Assembly: GCA_963920765.1 (NCBI GenBank) | Contig: OY987249.1 | Span: 17,394,483-17,458,482, forward strand | From: Ulota crispa | Taxonomy: Eukaryota; Streptophyta; Bryopsida; Orthotrichales; Orthotrichaceae | DNA length: 64,000 nucleotides | Reading direction: 5' to 3' | Shown here: in pieces, positions 12,901 through 24,050 of the stretch | Numbering within the stretch: the first letter of the stretch is position 1 | Layout of the letters: the number at the start of each line of letters is the position of its first letter | Notes under the pieces: generated by a model | The model's database searches: none | What the model was told of the DNA's origin: nothing | What the model saw: only the letters and a program-made list of their open reading frames with translations | Program-made: the position numbers and the translations under genes

Positions 12901-15900
12901 CCAGCTGGGAACGTTCGTATACAAAACTATATGTTTACAAGCATTTGTAATCTACATAGACCCTCAACAAGAAAGAAACCAACCTTCGGAAGAAGGACCT
13001 CCAAAACTTTTCGCGCGTCACGGTTGCCTTCCATCATAAGGAAAACCAGGTTACCGCTCAAAAAGCGAACATGCTCCTGCTTGCTGACCAGTGCCATCTT
13101 TAAGTGCATGAAAAGCAAACAACGACCAAGGCAATATTTCTGCGAACCCACACACGAAAAAGGTGTAAATGAATTTTTTCACTAATCACCAAAAAAACGG
13201 GATAATGCTGGACTTTAAAATTAGCAACTAAAACACCTTATAACAACCCAGGGCAGCTACAGAGAGCCAGAAAACATTGCGCACGTACTTGCAGATGGCT
13301 GGATACAGAAACAGACGTCTTCGTGAGAAGAGCTCTCAGCAGCACCGCATTACTGCCACAACGTCAAACTCCAAGTTCGTGATACAAACACATGCATATG
13401 TTGTTACCTCAATATAGTCAAATAGGTTAAAATTTCTGCCAAAAACAACATTATCACAGAAAAATCCACAACCTCTACCAAGATTTCTAACACCTGCGAC
13501 AACTATACTACTTAAGAAATCTAAGTGAACAGGCAATATCCAACAGTATTCACTCTGCTACTAGCATATTTCTATACTTCCGCCAACAATAAACATGAAG
13601 AAATGTACCTGTGAAAGACCACAGAACTCGAAGACCTAGAAATTGCACACAATACGTCCGCTGCGGCCATTATTGATGATTCATAGGCCTGTAGGAGTAA
13701 TGCAAGACAAAGATTTGAAAAAGGTAAGAACAGATAAAATCATAGCAATTTAGCATTAGTCAACTCTCTTTCAAACTGATGGAGGTTAGTTCGACCAGCA
13801 CAATTCACGAACCAAAACAATAACTGCATCAAAGCACAAAAATATAAGTACGAATACAAATCGTGATTCTAAATCACCTTAATCCAGTTTCGCCCTGCTT
13901 CATGTTCAACAGGTTGTGAAGTGAGAGATAAAGTGAAGACATCCAGAAGGCCCACAATCTACATCATTTTGAAGTACAATAATCAGCAAGTACAGTCAGG
14001 ACACAGTTGTACAAGAAGCTATGCTGAACCTCTTGGCAACGCTGCCAATCACACAAAACTTTCTATGACATGCAAGGAATGCATTTCTACTCGTTTCATA
14101 GAAGAAACAAAACCAGCCAATGCTAACGATCAAGAAAACAGAACGAAATAATATACCATTTCTACTAAGCAGGCTCATGAAACGAGATACAGCAAATTAT
14201 ACACTCCAAGCTTCAGCTAAAATATAAGAAGTGAGCTTTGTACCTCCAAGGCACTCTTCTTGGTATGTGAGTGTGTGTGAAGTATTTCCACTAACTGCTG
14301 AAGGTGATCCGGAGTCAAGACTGCCAGTCTATTTGCAAATTCTTGCTACAAAATGACAGAAACACAACAAACCAACGAGATTGGATGACATATAAGGAAC
14401 AAATAGCACAAATGCACTCGTAACATTTGAGAAAGTGGAGTAATATGATGTTTTGGAAAGATGGCCGCAGGCTCAAGCATTTCACCTTCGTAGCAATCCC
14501 AATCTCCATATTACCATGCTCAGCAACAAACTTGATGGTTCCTCGAACGGCTATTGTAGCAATATAAGAAAGCACACTATTCTCTGATCGCATGCACTGC
14601 GTCAAAGGGCAGCAATGAAATAGCTATGTCAGAGATCTCCAAAATAAATGAAAAGGCAACCCACAAAACCAAGCACGAAATGAACCAAGTACACAGCAAA
14701 CTATTACGGGAGTTTGGAGATGTTGGATAACCGAACCTCCATTTGCCTCAGAAGAACCTAGTAAGCATTCAGAGAGCTAAATGAACTAGAAACGACAACT
14801 TCAAGATTGCTCTTGAGAAGTGAAATTTTATTGCAATGAAAAGAAGATGTTTACATTTTTTGGGTTACTCAATTGATCAGAAGAGTACCTGAAATAGGAC
14901 AGTTACAACTTCAGGCATACTCCTGACAGACTCAAAGCAGAGTCGAGAAGCCAGAAGCCTCTGAAGGACAAGGCAACAGGTAGTAGCACGAACATTGTCC
15001 ACGCCAGCACCACCTGACTCAAGGGCAAACAATCTCCACATTACAATGAGCATATTGGAAGGAATCATGGGTGCAGAAAACAAGAATTGAAAATACAAGA
15101 TGCTTCACCAACTATTCACAATGAGTATTTTGTAATTCTGCACAATTAACACATGTGCGGATCCCTGGTAAATCAACATATGGTGTAAATCTGCTCACCT
15201 ACAGAGTCTTTCAAGGTCTCCGCGACAGCTTGAAGAATCTTAACATCGCTGCACTGTGAATCTCCCACCTGCATCACCCATAATAAATCCATCAAGAAAC
15301 ATTTCCAGTTCGCATATCTAAACGATAAGCAATATGAACATCCACTTAGAAGAACTCAAACTGCTCAATACAGCACATGTACCAAGTGAAGAGCTTAACA
15401 GAAGTCTAGTAAAGAGAGCTCACATGAATATTGCCGGCATACTCCTTCAGAGCAAGATGCAATGCTGCAGGATCACGAATAGAGTTGAAGGTTCCGATAA
15501 AACGATTGAGAAAGTATGCCTCGCATTCATTCTGATTACAACAGTGGTTAGAAGGATCGTCTCAGAATCCCAGAGGAAACAGGGTCTGAAAATGTAAAAA
15601 TACGTTGCCTAAATTTTCATATGGAATTAATTTAATATCCAGAGACCTGCAGGGAACCTACGTTGCAAGATCACATATGTTCAAAGGTAATACCTGATAA
15701 TATGTTGGTAGTTTGTCCGGTAGTACGTGAGGAAAATAGGGCTCCAGTCGAATGCTGAACTCAGTATCCTTTCCAGCGCCCATCAAATCGGCGATACTCG
15801 CCAAAAAGTCGTCCCTATTTTCAAAAAGGTACTGGGTAGGTCTCCAAGATCTGAACTCCACCGTCACTTCTCGATCGTCCTTCTCGCTGACAATAATACC

Positions 15901-18516
15901 TAGAATATCCTTTAAACTGCAACACAGGTCAACTTGATTTAAGAGAATGTAGTGCACTCTACGATGCACCTCCAACTATAAATATATAGTTCTCAAAATA
16001 CATAACCCAAGAGCAACAACCACATCCAGACTTTCGCAGGAAGCAAACTCAGAACCATCCAATAAAGTTCCTCTATTATAATCTACTATGACAGCACAAC
16101 ATGTAGAAAGGGACAACTTCAGTTTGACAAAGTTCCCAAGCTGCATTGATCCTTAAGGTAGCAGATAGGCTCTTGCACATATAACCCAACTTATTAAAAT
16201 TCAAAGCTCAAAAGAATCATTCAAGAGATTACAGGAAGCATAAAATACCAGAATACTACACCTCATTGAAGGGACAACTAATACCTGTGTATGCCTATCA
16301 CATGGTCCACCCACTTTTCAATCAGGTACTCCGTAGTAATACACACAACTCTTTGCCGTTCTTGTTTAGTCGACTCCTGCCGTTTCTTAACCTCAAACTT
16401 ATAAAGAATGGTGGAATCTTTCTGTAAAGGATTGCACTTGAGTCAGAAAGACACAGAGGTTATCCACAATCTCCGATCAAAACCCTTATCATAAACAAAT
16501 AGATCAATATTAAACTTTTTGGATGTAATATTCAAACAAATATGTGTACAGTAGATACATATTTCACTCACCCCTTTTCTAAGGTATGCCGCAACATTTT
16601 CAACCATTGCAGAACTCGTTATCTTCTGGATCTCAATATCCAATTTTAAATTTGACTGCAGGAACCCCCAGGATCACTGTCAGGAAAGAAAACAATGACT
16701 TGCCACTGGAAACAATCAGCTGGTATTACTCGCAGAGTTTCCGAGCAAGATGATCAGATATGCCTCTCAATAAAGCTAGAAACGACATGCATGTCTACGC
16801 ACCTTCATGTTACGTTGAACGGCAAGCAAAAATGGCAACGAATCCTTGAGAGATAGTCGCATAACACGCGAGGCAAGGTACACCAATACAATGTGCTCAT
16901 CGTCACTCAGCGTTTCTAATTTCACAATATCTTTGAAATTTACACTCTTGGCCCCTTTCATCTGCGATACTCACACATAAGTTCAGACATATAAATAAAA
17001 ATTCTAAATCCATGAAATTAATACCTTCACTAGACCACATCACCAACAACAAGAAGTGTATCTAATCACCCGTAAATGTGATGGCCACTGATTGATACTA
17101 GAGTCCAATGCTCTAAAGCCTCCCATTCGTGGTGAAATTAACTGGAGATGTTGCTTACCCGGCGTCTCTCTTGCCGGTGCCCAATATTAACCATCTTGAC
17201 AAGAGAGGCACTCCGAACACGTAAAACTGTGTCCACTAGTCCACCTCGCTGATTACTGTGTTTCTTAAGGGTGAAGTCTGTACCTGAAAGAGTCGTAAAT
17301 CCAAACCAGAAATAAAATCAGTTCTTCGGATAAATCACATGTTATAACTTAAACAGACAGCTCACAGTTCGACAAAGAACTAGCACAACCACAAGAAAAT
17401 GTCTGTTAAACAAACAATATCCTCGGAAGTGACAGCATAAAGTTCATACAAGAAACAAGCACTAAACCTAAATCCCGTCACGTTCAAGACTTATAATATC
17501 GCCATAAAATATTCGAGAAATCGCATGTTAGCCAAATTAAAATAGATACGGAGTAAGTTGAATAGTTGTCGAGAAGTTTAGATATACACGAATTTCTATG
17601 CTTTCCACAAAAAATCAACTGGAACTTGTACAACAGAACAATGAAATGTATATCTGTCAAATTAAAATCGGCATTGCGGAAAACAGCCATCAACTCTGCT
17701 CTATTCCAACACTTCACTTGCTCCCATATCCAGAGCACGGCAAGTTGATACTCATGAAGGCAATGTGAGGTACTTTTTTACTACACTCGGGCTCAACAGA
17801 CGACAAGCCTGGAACTGGTCATTCATATACTACTGATGAAAACCAGCTGATGAGGAACTTCTTTGATCAATAGCATCAAGGCAGCTGCTGAAATCGTTGC
17901 GTTGAGGAACAGAAGAGATTGATAGTAAGAGGAAGATGCGTGTGGAGTCTCTCCATTAATGATGAGGTAAACAGAGCAATCAGGACTCCTACTTGATGAA
18001 TTACCTCGACAGAGGCATGACTGCTCGGAAAAAACTACTCACCAATGCCATTCACCTCGTCGATCCGATTGAGAAGGACAGTTAGCAGAGCAGATCTGGA
18101 GTCACAGCAGAAGCGCAGAGTATCATAACCATGGCTCTGCTTCGTGGTGTCCAGAATTTCCATTGAAAGCTCCGTTGGATCGTCATGTGATGCTGCAACT
18201 CTAGCAATGTGCTCGAAGCTGTATTCAGCTGCCACGGGATTGGTCGCAAGCAAAGGCACCACTGAGATGCCATGATCCAGTATGCGTAGCAATCGATTCC
18301 CTGCGCGCGCTTTCGGCCCCTGCCGTACAAGGAACACCTGAAAATCCATTTCAAACAGCTAGCGCTCTGTATTCCCGGGCAATTTCACCACTCCGGGATA
18401 GTTGCTTCCACCTTCGAAACACAGCATCCCTTGACCTCAAATGCACCAATTGATTCCCACACTCCACCGCGATCCCTAACTGTCGTCGATGAGCTTTTGC
18501 ATCCTTCCTCACTCAT
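948..18516 (-). CDS. GRV2-like: RME-8/DNAJC13/GRV2-family giant endosomal protein lacking the J domain (38 exons)
   Basis: Family proteins sit on endosomes and act in sorting; in plants GRV2/KAM2 is needed for vacuolar trafficking and gravitropism. My spliced model is about 2,995 residues, against roughly 2,240 in human and 2,550 in Arabidopsis. Blocks matching the family, in order: N-terminal PH-like part (1-400); IWN-type repeats near residues 678 (VLVWN), 1155 (EVIWN), 1562 (IIWT) and 1956 (LVWD); a degenerate GYF-like segment near 930 (RYIGTDGK, without the GP motif); armadillo-like helices between and after. The start ATG at 18516 is the first in frame after a stop and has A at -3. The DnaJ domain expected after residue 1232 is absent. 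Beyond about 2250 the protein is an extension unlike the family: a VIVDF block (about 2349), Ser/Pro-rich repeats, a helical part and a Lys-rich tail. It may be a divergent paralogue rather than the GRV2 orthologue. Family assignment is firm; individual exon borders are hand-made. Confidence 0.87.
2971..3258 (-). repeat. 72-bp coding minisatellite, four copies
   Basis: Four in-frame 24-residue units, each starting with PVIQGSFGTS and ending in HGSPGTASVS or a close variant (the last has YGSP). They fill about residues 2656-2751 of the RME-8-family protein inside its Ser/Pro-rich extension. The reading frame is kept through all copies, and the copies differ by a few bases only, which points to recent expansion. 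Confidence 0.95.
8759..9115 (-). other. Site where the DnaJ domain should be
   Basis: Exon 9024-9115 ends in a block (RFPNYPINDPNGFLNSLM) that matches the family sequence just before the J domain. Exon 8759-8857 resumes with HLLLRAL, and 8638-8703 plus 8278-8462 continue with the family block that normally follows it (EEAPLVATEF). Between them lie only about 20 residues, against roughly 85 or more in human DNAJC13. The intron between the two exons (8858-9023) was read in all frames and holds no HPD motif or J-like helix. Confidence 0.85.
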
Positions 18517-19300
18517 GTTTGCATTTTCCTCGACTTCCACAATCCCGTGATCCAACAACCGAATCGGAGCCTGCTGCAATTTCCTTAAAATGTTAGGCAA
18601 AACGCCACTCTATAGCTCCAGAATGTGGCACAAGTTCTCATACAAGTCCCGCAAGAGCTCAATCGCTCCGTATTCCTCAGTGTCGCCACTTCAATACTCT
18701 TTTCGCTATTTCTCCTTCCAAAAAAACAAACTAAAGCTCAAATCAAAAAAAAACTATGTGCTCACACGGCATTCCTCACCTCGCCAAAGCTCCAACAGCA
18801 TTTCAAACATGGAATAACGACTCACATAGCGCAACCGTAAGGTACGAGATCTGGTCGACACTGAAGAAGGCAAATCAAAACAGGAGCGTGCTTGATGGAC
18901 GAAGTTTTCCTAAGTTAGCACAAATGCAAAGCAGTCAGTCAAGCGTCACCTCGACGAGTCCACGACTGAGCAAAGGTCTTGAGAAGAAGAGCAAGAGGAC
19001 GCGCGGCGATGGCGTCGCCTCCAACATTTGGAATATGGAGTAACAAAAAGTCGGGCAAACAAAAAGCCGCACTTCCCCGCTCGAGTGCTCGGCGTCCCAG
19101 GCACGGGTATTGAGAGTGACGCCTGCCGTGCGGTGAACCACGCGCGCAACCGAGATACTTCGCGCGAAACCGAGCGACCAACCTGAGGAGCTTCTAAGAA
19201 TGAACGAGAGACTGTGCGGTCATGCGAGCGGCAAGTTTTTCGTACATTTAAATGTACGAGGATGGAAAGGCGGGCCTGGCGGGGGAGCCTCCATTGAACA
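18517..19300 (-). promoter_or_regulatory. Probable promoter and 5' region of the RME-8-family gene
   Basis: The region upstream of the ATG is clearly richer in G+C and CpG than the surrounding DNA, most of all at 18900-19200. An AG at the end of TTAAGGAAATTGCAG near 18582 could be the acceptor of a 5' untranslated intron. No clear TATA box was found. A perfect 20-bp palindrome, TCGTACATTTAAATGTACGA, lies at 19240-19259 and holds two GTAC cores, the core bound by plant SBP-domain regulators. Function is inferred from position only. Confidence 0.4.
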
Positions 19301-19312
19301 TAACATTCAGTA

Positions 19313-19347
19313 GCCTGAAGAGAGGCTGCCTTTCCCTCTCTTCAGGC
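19313..19347. repeat. Perfect 13-bp inverted repeat
   Basis: GCCTGAAGAGAGG and its exact reverse complement are separated by 9 bases, upstream of the large gene. It could be a hairpin in RNA or the remains of a small foldback element. Confidence 0.6.
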
Positions 19348-19500
19348 ATCATACACGAATTTCATCTTGACAAAAAAAAAAGATTTTTTTTGTTTTTTTA
19401 ATAATTTTCTAACACATTTGACTCCCTTGACGTGTGTGCACTAAACTAAGCCTTCCTTCCATAAACTTTGACAAATTCAACCATGTGTTCCCATAACTAA

Positions 19501-19572
19501 AGAAGGGTGTGGAATATTTCACACCATTTCATCCAAGTGGATGGAATGGTGTGGAATATTCCACACCCTTCT
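19501..19572. repeat. 72-bp near-perfect hairpin
   Basis: Two arms of about 35 bp pair across a few-base loop with only two mismatches, both of which would be G-U pairs in one RNA strand. Each arm contains TGTGGAATATT followed by CACACC. No other copy was seen in this window. Confidence 0.85.
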
Positions 19573-19786
19573 CTTGGAGGGAGGGTTGCCTTTACTAATG
19601 CTATTGAATGTTATGGAGGTCGCCAACATTGACATGCTCCAATTTTCAACACCTTGAGCTGAACTCCTCGTTAGTAAGCTTAGTCTGCCTCATTTTATCC
19701 CTTGGTCGTAAGTTTGGATTGTGAATGCCATTCACCACTTTGTCCCGCATGGATATGAGTTTCACACTCCACTTGCATTTGGGGTA

Positions 19787-20099
19787 AGGTAGGAGGCTCA
19801 TGAATGGAGCATCTAAGGGCTGAAACTAAACTTGGGGAGGTGAAACTTCTTGAAAAAAAATTGGTAAACTCCCTTGAAAGACAAGAGGAATTGGTATCTG
19901 ACCAAAGTTGCTTCAAAATTTTTGGAGCTTTGTGAAATTGGTTATGACATTTTGAAGTGGAAAGGCCATAGGGCTCTAAAATGGTGCACCTCCTCAAATG
20001 TACATTGTTGAAGGGCTATGAAAAACAATATGTGCAAACAAAGTACACTTGAGGAGTTGCAGCATTTTAGAGCATGCACGCTTTTAGAACCTCCTACCT
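19787..20099. mobile_element. AGGTAGG-family miniature element, copy 1
   Basis: Terminal inverted repeats start AGGTAGGAGG and the element is flanked by TA on both sides, the duplication expected of Tc1/mariner-type insertions. It is 313 bp and has no coding capacity. The interior resembles the other four copies, for example the part reading TGAAACTNAACTTGGGGAGG. Confidence 0.85.
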
Positions 20100-20112
20100 T
20101 AGTCACAACTCA

Positions 20113-20610
20113 CAACTTTTCTGAGATTGGAACATTTGTGAAGAATGAGAAGTTTGGAAGTGGAAATAGGAGTCAATGGGAGCACTTTTTACATGCAAAA
20201 GGTGTTACTCTCCTTTTGTGGATGGTGGACAATAGGAATGAAGAATGGTTAAAGCAAGAAAGATCAACAGTTAAAAATACAAACTTAACAATTAAACATA
20301 GATACGCAAGGGTGAAAACAAGACAAAATAGGGTGAAAAGTTTGAGTGAGAACATTAGGGGCAATCACACCTTCTCCAAGATTGAAATTTCTGTAAAGAG
20401 TGAGAGGTTTGGGAGTGGAAATAGGAGTCAATGGGAGCATTTCTCCACAAAGAAGGTGTGAGTGTGACTCCCCTTGTGTAGGTGGTGTAGAGTGGAAAAT
20501 GAAGAATGGTTAAAGTAGGAGGAGCAACATCTAAAAAGGAGAAAGTGATGGTTAAATAGAGATTAGTGAGAGCAAAAAAGATACAAGCAAGGGTAAAAAG
20601 TTTGCAAGCA
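20113..20610. repeat. Tandem duplication of about 255-280 bp, two copies
   Basis: Two direct copies share blocks such as GGAAATAGGAGTCAATGGGA (20162 and 20417) and AAGAATGGTTAAAG (20241 and 20502). The offset rises from 255 to 280 bp along the unit because of small insertions. Not coding. Confidence 0.8.
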
Positions 20611-20774
20611 AAAATTTCTTCAACCCATTCTTATATTCAAAAGTGAAGAAAAAAAATTCTCAATCTTCAAAAAATGAGATTTCTAAAAATTAAAAAAAGA
20701 TTGCGACATCCCCATTCTTTGAAGATTGGGAATGGGGGTAAAGAAGGTGTGACTAACCCTACATAGCAACTAAC

Positions 20775-21479
20775 TTAACCCCTAAAGGACTACTTGTCCC
20801 TACGGGAGACAAATGGGATTTCATGCATGTACTTATGGTTGAACTACTTTATATAATTTTTTGAAACTTTTATGGAAGATGGGGAGTTCAAAGATCTGTG
20901 TGGGCATCTAATTTTTTCCTCATTGCAATGTTTGTTGAAGAAGTTAAAAATGATTTTATGAGAATTTTTGTTTGTTGGGTAACCCAAAAACTTCTTTAAA
21001 AATTTGAGGTTAGTTCTTTAGACTTACATATATGTGGGAAGCTTTGAATCATTCAATTTTAATTGATGAGATAAAATTTATGAGAAGTTTTAGTTTGCGT
21101 GTAAGCATAGTTTTGAGATTTTCCACTTCTACCAACAAACTAAAACTTCTCATAATTTTCATCTCATTTATTAGAATTGAATGATACAAAGCTTCCCACA
21201 TATACGCAAGTCTAAAGAACTAACCTCAAATTTTTATTTTTAAAAAATACAATTTTTTAAAAAGTTTTTGGGCTGCCCGTTAAACAAAAATTCTCATAAA
21301 TTCATTTTTAACTTCTTCAATAAATATAGCAATGAGGAAAAAATTAGATGCTCACACAGATTTTTGAATTCCCCATCGTTCATAAAAGTTTCAAAAAATT
21401 ACACACAATAGTTTAGCCATAAGTGCATGCCCAAAATCCCATTTGTCCCTTGTAGGACAAGTGGTCCTTCAGGAGTTAA
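20775..21479. mobile_element. TTAA-flanked foldback element, copy 1
   Basis: TTAA on both sides, then CCCCTAAAGGAC at one end and its imperfect complement at the other. The arms pair for about 300 bp each, so the whole element is nearly palindromic. A stem-loop (TTGTCCCTACGGGAGACAA) lies just inside the left end. TTAA duplications with CCC-starting ends are the signature of piggyBac-type elements. No coding capacity. Confidence 0.8.
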
Positions 21480-21793
21480 ATACGTGTAGACTTGCATTAT
21501 TTTTGGGCTTGCACCTGTATCACTAAATCCCTACACTGTTATCGTAAAAGAAGGGACCCACTAGGAAATGGCGGTATTTGTGGAACCCAGAAATCAAAAA
21601 AATACTGCTAAACTACTAAACGCTCACTTTATGGCACTGTTAACACCCTCCCAATATCGTATTGCACCAATCAGAGGAGTGTGTTGATTCTATTAGTTGG
21701 CCGAATATTCAATGTAAACTGTAAAGTGCCTCAGAATCAACTGAGCTGGTGCAAGTCATGATGCAAGAGTGGGTGTCAAACCTTCAATTATCG
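21480..21793. other. Intergenic, no feature recognised
   Basis: Nothing recognisable on either strand. Confidence 0.5.
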
Positions 21794-22080
21794 CTTTAGA
21801 GACCACCAAACCATATTTTGGCTTGGGAGAGTAGTTTTTGGCCTATACAGTAAAATTGCTCAACAATTTGGAAAATGATCTTGAAGAACGCTTGTGATCA
21901 CAAGAATTTTGCATCCAACCCAAAAAACAACAATGGAATGGGATATGTGAGTTGATGAATAATGGTGTTTATACATCATGGCCTCAAAATACATATCTAT
22001 ATTTGGTCAAAGATGGATCAAAGCAACAACACAATACATCAAACATCCAAGAAGAATGCCACATTTCAATTGTGCAATCT
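21794..22080. repeat. Dispersed repeat, copy 2 (inverted relative to 1-293)
   Basis: Near-identical reverse complement of the window's first 287 bp. The end at 21794 (CTTTAGAGACC) equals the inner end of copy 1 but lacks the neighbouring TTAA. Confidence 0.85.
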
Positions 22081-22705
22081 TAAAAAAGTTCAAATTGCTT
22101 AAGGAATATGCTTGTATTGTTTCTCTATACGGTAGTAGTACAATTGTAGTATTTGAGAATCCATTGAAATGATATTATCATTTTATTTAAAAAAAAATCC
22201 ATCCTACATTTAAGATCAATCATTGATTGCTTTCACCAATCACATTTTCCATAACAATTATCAAATTTCTTGTAGAATTGTTTTAAGGTAGCAAAGAAAA
22301 CGGGATTTTTGACCCTTTTTGTCCACTTAGCTACACCTTGTGATTGCTATTTTTGTCTACTTTGTGTGAAAATGGTCTTGTTGGAAAGGTAGGAAACCTT
22401 GCTTTCTAGAAATGTAAGGCTCTTCTCAACCAAAGCTTGCATGAAGCGTTAACATTCAAAACCACACAAGCATGAAAAACTAGAGATTTTCCATATATGG
22501 CTCACTCAATCATTGTAATATTGCACATCCATTAGTAGATCTAGCTGAAATTTTGAGACATTACAACAAACAAGGTTTCCTTCACATTTGTACGGTTGGG
22601 TTATTCATATTGGGTTCATATTTGATTCAAATGCACATCTAATTTTATTGCCCTAGTTTCTAGTGGATTTTGGAAAAATGCGTGTGGTCTGTAAAGGGTT
22701 ATTTA
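22081..22705. other. AT-rich intergenic, no feature recognised
   Basis: No gene-like frame or repeat structure seen. Confidence 0.5.
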
Positions 22706-22965
22706 CACTAGTAGAAAATTCAGCACAAAATCAACAGAATTTTAACCAAAAATTGTTGATTATTTTTGTGGATTTGGTCAAGTTGATTTGGGTACTTTTC
22801 TGTTGATTTTTTAAAGATTTTTGTTGATTATTTACTGTTTTCTATTAATTTTTTATTGATTTTCTGTTACTTTTCACGTATTTCATGTTGTTCAATTTTT
22901 TTTCAATTTAAAATTCTTTTTATTATAGATTTATTTATTTATTATAAAACCGTGAATTTTTTTGA

Positions 22966-23165
22966 AAGGCCGGGTAGGTGCCCGGAGATTCCAGCAGTTG
23001 CCCAAACTTTTGGGTAGCTGCCCACACTTCCAAGCAGCTGCCCGAACTTCCGGGCAGGGCTGCTGGCACTGGGGTTTGAACCTCCCACCACCGGGTCCAC
23101 ACTCCACAACTCTTCCGCATTACTCACAACCACTAAAGCACGTGCCCACATACATGTGCACAATA
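22966..23165 (-). mobile_element. tRNA-derived SINE
   Basis: On the minus strand an A-box-like CGTGCTTTAGTGGTT is followed by a B box GGTTCAAACCC, the internal RNA polymerase III promoter of a tRNA. The downstream body is GC-rich, with several variants of a unit reading GTTCGGGCAGCTGC. It does not fold as an intact tRNA, so a SINE inserted into the CACTA element fits better than a tRNA gene. Confidence 0.65.
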
Positions 23166-23644
23166 GAACCATGATTCTATTTGTACATTAAATGTTCATG
23201 TTTATAGTAAGCCAGTAGACTTTTGAGGCTATTTTGGCCCATTAAAGGACTTTTTTTCAAAAAACTTAGAATTAAGAAAAGTTGATAAATGTATTTTACT
23301 TTCACCTCCAACAAATCATTTTGGATTTCAATCTTTTTATCAAAAGTTATGAGCTAAAATCAGAGAAGGTGTTTAGAAATTTTTAAAAAATTGTTTATTT
23401 CCATCCTTTTGATTTTTTTTTATAAATTTTTATAGGAATTCACAAATCTCAAAAAGATTGTTGCAGGCGAAGGTTGGATTCATTAATAATTTTTATTTAG
23501 TGCTAGTTTTTTGTAAAAATAACCTCCATAGTTTGATAGCTTTAAATAACATGAAATTGTGAAAAATTACGGAATTAAAACCTTGCAATTATAAAATCAA
23601 AATTCTATAGACTTTTGAATAGTTTTGGATATTTTTTAAAGGCA

Positions 23645-24050
23645 TTAATATGTGAACCACACCCTTTGAACTACTGTAGCACACCCTCGAGATAAATTTT
23701 AGATTTCTACCGTCAAAAATTTGAGTTTGAGAATTTTGAATTCAAATTTGGACTTAGAGACCATGATTTTGTTTAGGACCATAAAAAAAGTTGCAATTCA
23801 ACAACACCCAATGAAAAAAATTATCTTTTTTTACAAACAAAAGTAAAATTAACAATTTTCTCCCTAACTAAACTTTTTCATTGGGTGTTGTTGAACTGCA
23901 ATTTTTTTTATGGTTCTAGACAATACCATGGTCTCTAGGTCCAAATTTGAATTTAAAATTTTCAAATTCAGCTTCTTGATGGTAGAAATCTAAAATTTAC
24001 CCCGTGGTGTGGTATAGTACTTGGAAGGATGTGGTACACATATCAATTCC
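23645..24050. mobile_element. Foldback element inside the CACTA element
   Basis: Arms of about 170 bp pair, including AATTCAAATTTGGACTTAGA and AACACCCAATGAAAAA with their complements. Single-arm relatives occur at about 40595-40760, 41230-41360, 44480-44600 and 48790-48930, so this is a dispersed family. Confidence 0.8.

Larger units (their letters stand above)
948..18516 (-). other. Exon table for the RME-8-family gene
   Basis: Exons in transcript order, all flanked by GT and AG with compatible phases: 18412-18516, 18043-18337, 17159-17283, 16803-16961, 16572-16655, 16285-16421, 15694-15916, 15424-15531, 15199-15268, 14889-15013, 14486-14596, 14244-14345, 13609-13688, 13289-13352, 12984-13097, 12736-12789, 12444-12560, 12023-12343, 11575-11721, 11261-11437, 10712-10980, 10423-10551, 9867-10035, 9610-9732, 9288-9483, 9024-9115, 8759-8857, 8638-8703, 8278-8462, 7722-7886, 7023-7209, 2835-6825, 2535-2592, 2097-2203, 1817-1953, 1569-1678, 1325-1436, 948-1022. 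Total 8,988 coding bases including the stop. Introns run from 55 bp (8704-8758) to 759 bp (17284-18042). Least certain points: exon 1, the 3' border of the exon at 8638 (donor GTTATC), and a possible 51-nt intron inside 12023-12343. Confidence 0.75.

Noticed and set aside
20775..21479. CRISPR-like or riboswitch-like structure from the paired arms
   Set aside because: It is a foldback transposon with TTAA flanks; there are no spacers and the genome is eukaryotic.
23080..23150. Possible tRNA gene on the minus strand
   Set aside because: A and B boxes are present, but no intact cloverleaf can be drawn; a SINE explains it better.
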